Positions 63,225 through 64,000 of a stretch of 64,000 nucleotides of DNA are shown piece after piece. The position numbers and the translations under genes were made by a program. The notes under the pieces were generated by a model that saw only the letters and a program-made list of their open reading frames with translations, made no database searches and was not told where the DNA came from. Source of the stretch: Rhabdaerophilum sp. SD176 (GTDB taxonomy: Bacteria; Pseudomonadota; Alphaproteobacteria; Rhizobiales; Beijerinckiaceae); the NCBI RefSeq assembly GCF_030143245.1, contig NZ_JARJNS010000006.1, positions 186,001 to 250,000 of the forward strand, in the 5' to 3' direction. The stretch's first letter is position 1; each line of letters begins with the position of its first letter.

Positions 63225-63647
63225 ATGCCCGCCACTTCGCTCGCTGCTGCCTCGACCCCACCCGATCCTGCGGAGATCGTCCGCGCCTATCTCGAGGCGT
63301 CGATGATCCCCGACCCGGAGAAAGCGGCGATCTTCATGCGTCCGGGCACCCTTATCACCTTCACCGGGGGGCGCGAATTCTCGCACCCGCGCGAACCGGC
63401 AAGTTTCAATGCCATGCGCTATCGCTGGGTGAAGAAGCGAATGGACCGTTTCGATGTCTGCCCGGGCGAGGCGGAAACAATCGTCTACAGCATCGGAACG
63501 CTCTATGGCGAATGGCATGACGGCACACCCTTTGAAGGCAACCGCTATGTTGATCGATTCGTGGTGCGTGACGGGCAGATCGTGAAGATGGATGTCTGGA
63601 ATGACAGTGCCGAGCGGATCCTCGTCCGGATGGACATCACCGCATGA
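63225..63647 (+). CDS. SnoaL-like/NTF2-fold protein
   Basis: 140-residue protein with an NTF2-like fold. An alpha-helical start (VRAYLEASMIPDPEKAAIFM) is followed by beta strands containing GTLYGEWHDGTPFEGNRYVDRFVVRDGQIVKMDVWND, typical of SnoaL-like cone barrels. CAGGAGATCCCC fixes ATG 63225. It may be a small enzyme or ligand carrier related to the neighbouring amidohydrolase; HpxZ/AtzH (DUF3225) also have this fold but the match is not close. Its stop overlaps the convergent GntR stop by 11 bases. Confidence 0.75.
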   Translation: MPATSLAAASTPPDPAEIVRAYLEASMIPDPEKAAIFMRPGTLITFTGGREFSHPREPASFNAMRYRWVKKRMDRFDVCPGEAETIVYSIGTLYGEWHDGTPFEGNRYVDRFVVRDGQIVKMDVWNDSAERILVRMDITA

Positions 63648-64000
63648 TGGCGCGCACGCGCGGCTGGCCTGCCGGCGCAACCGGAGCAGGCTCCGCATAG
63701 GGTGCGAGGATATCCATGATGTCCCGACCTCTCGGCTTGGCAGGCGCCACCAGCGCCCTGTCCGCGACGGCTTCGAGATGGTGATGCATGAGGTTCATGA
63801 CATCATCGACCCGCCCGGCCTCCAGCGCATCAATCAGGGCACGATGCTCGGAAATTGCACAATCCGATGAATGGGGCCGGCTGAACGTGGCGAGGATCAG
63901 GCAGCAGCGATACGAGATTTCGCTGACATAGCGGATCAGGATCGGGCTCTCGGTCATCTCCGCCAGGAGGATGTGAAACTCGGTTGCGAGCCGGATCGAC
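63637..64000 (-). CDS. GntR-family regulator, FCD ligand domain, N-terminus missing
   Basis: Only the C-terminal FCD domain is in the window. The frame stays open to the right edge, so the winged HTH lies outside. Visible metal-binding positions are the His in EFHILLAEMT, the His in ISEHRALIDALEAGR and the HHH in NLMHHHLEAVA. It likely represses the amidohydrolase and SnoaL-like genes through the TGCATGCA dyad between them. The end is convergent with the SnoaL-like gene. Confidence 0.85.
   Translation of the reverse strand, partial: SIRLATEFHILLAEMTESPILIRYVSEISYRCCLILATFSRPHSSDCAISEHRALIDALEAGRVDDVMNLMHHHLEAVADRALVAPAKPRGRDIMDILAPYAEPAPVAPAGQPRVRAIMR

Noticed and set aside
1-64000. CRISPR arrays, rRNA, tRNA, insertion sequences or prophage
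   Set aside because: No regularly spaced repeats, no transposase or integrase, and no RNA gene signatures were seen by reading.

Overview
The window is a stretch of GC-rich (roughly 63-65 %), gene-dense chromosome, very probably from an alphaproteobacterium (Hyphomicrobiales or Rhodobacterales type). The clues are the many ABC and TRAP uptake operons, the cyanide-insensitive-type cydAB, a cobalt-type nitrile hydratase, an AerR/PpaA-like B12 protein, and GcvA-like LysR regulators. The genus cannot be told from the sequence. No rRNA, tRNA, CRISPR array, integrase or insertion sequence was seen. Codon use looks uniform, so nothing points strongly to recent transfer.

Layout. 1-9.1 kb: truncated AtzE/HpxY-like amidase, DEAD-box helicase, YegD-like Hsp70, a GbsR-regulated bd-type oxidase and a photolyase. 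9.3-17.6 kb (minus strand): three exported proteins, including a von Willebrand A protein with four tandem modules, then aspartate ammonia-lyase next to a GltIJKL-type acidic amino acid transporter. 17.9-20.9 kb: a TetR-controlled set of small enzymes and a LysR regulator. 21.1-25.9 kb: a SAF-domain dehydrogenase with a TRAP transporter of unknown substrate.

26-42.5 kb looks like a phosphorus-acquisition region. It holds phnDCE, ugpBAEC, a second Ugp-like ABC system, a metallophosphodiesterase and an iron/aminoethylphosphonate-type binding protein with permease. Two good Pho-box matches lie back to back between phnD and a divergent TIM-barrel isomerase. Terminator-like or plain hairpins follow the solute-binding-protein genes of four transport operons, as expected where the binding protein is made in excess of the membrane parts.

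42.6-49.6 kb: chromate resistance (rhodanese-ChrB plus ChrA), a LysR regulator divergent from a split transketolase, and an exported acetolactate-decarboxylase-like protein divergent from a Crp/Fnr regulator, with an FNR-type box between them. 49.7-57.7 kb: an RND efflux operon, YaiI, cyclopropane fatty acid synthase, a B12-binding regulator and a cold-shock protein with a clear terminator. 58.1-64 kb: a nitrogen-compound cluster with nitrile hydratase (alpha, beta, activator), an HpxW-like oxamate amidohydrolase, a cytosine-deaminase-like amidohydrolase, a SnoaL-like protein and a truncated GntR regulator.
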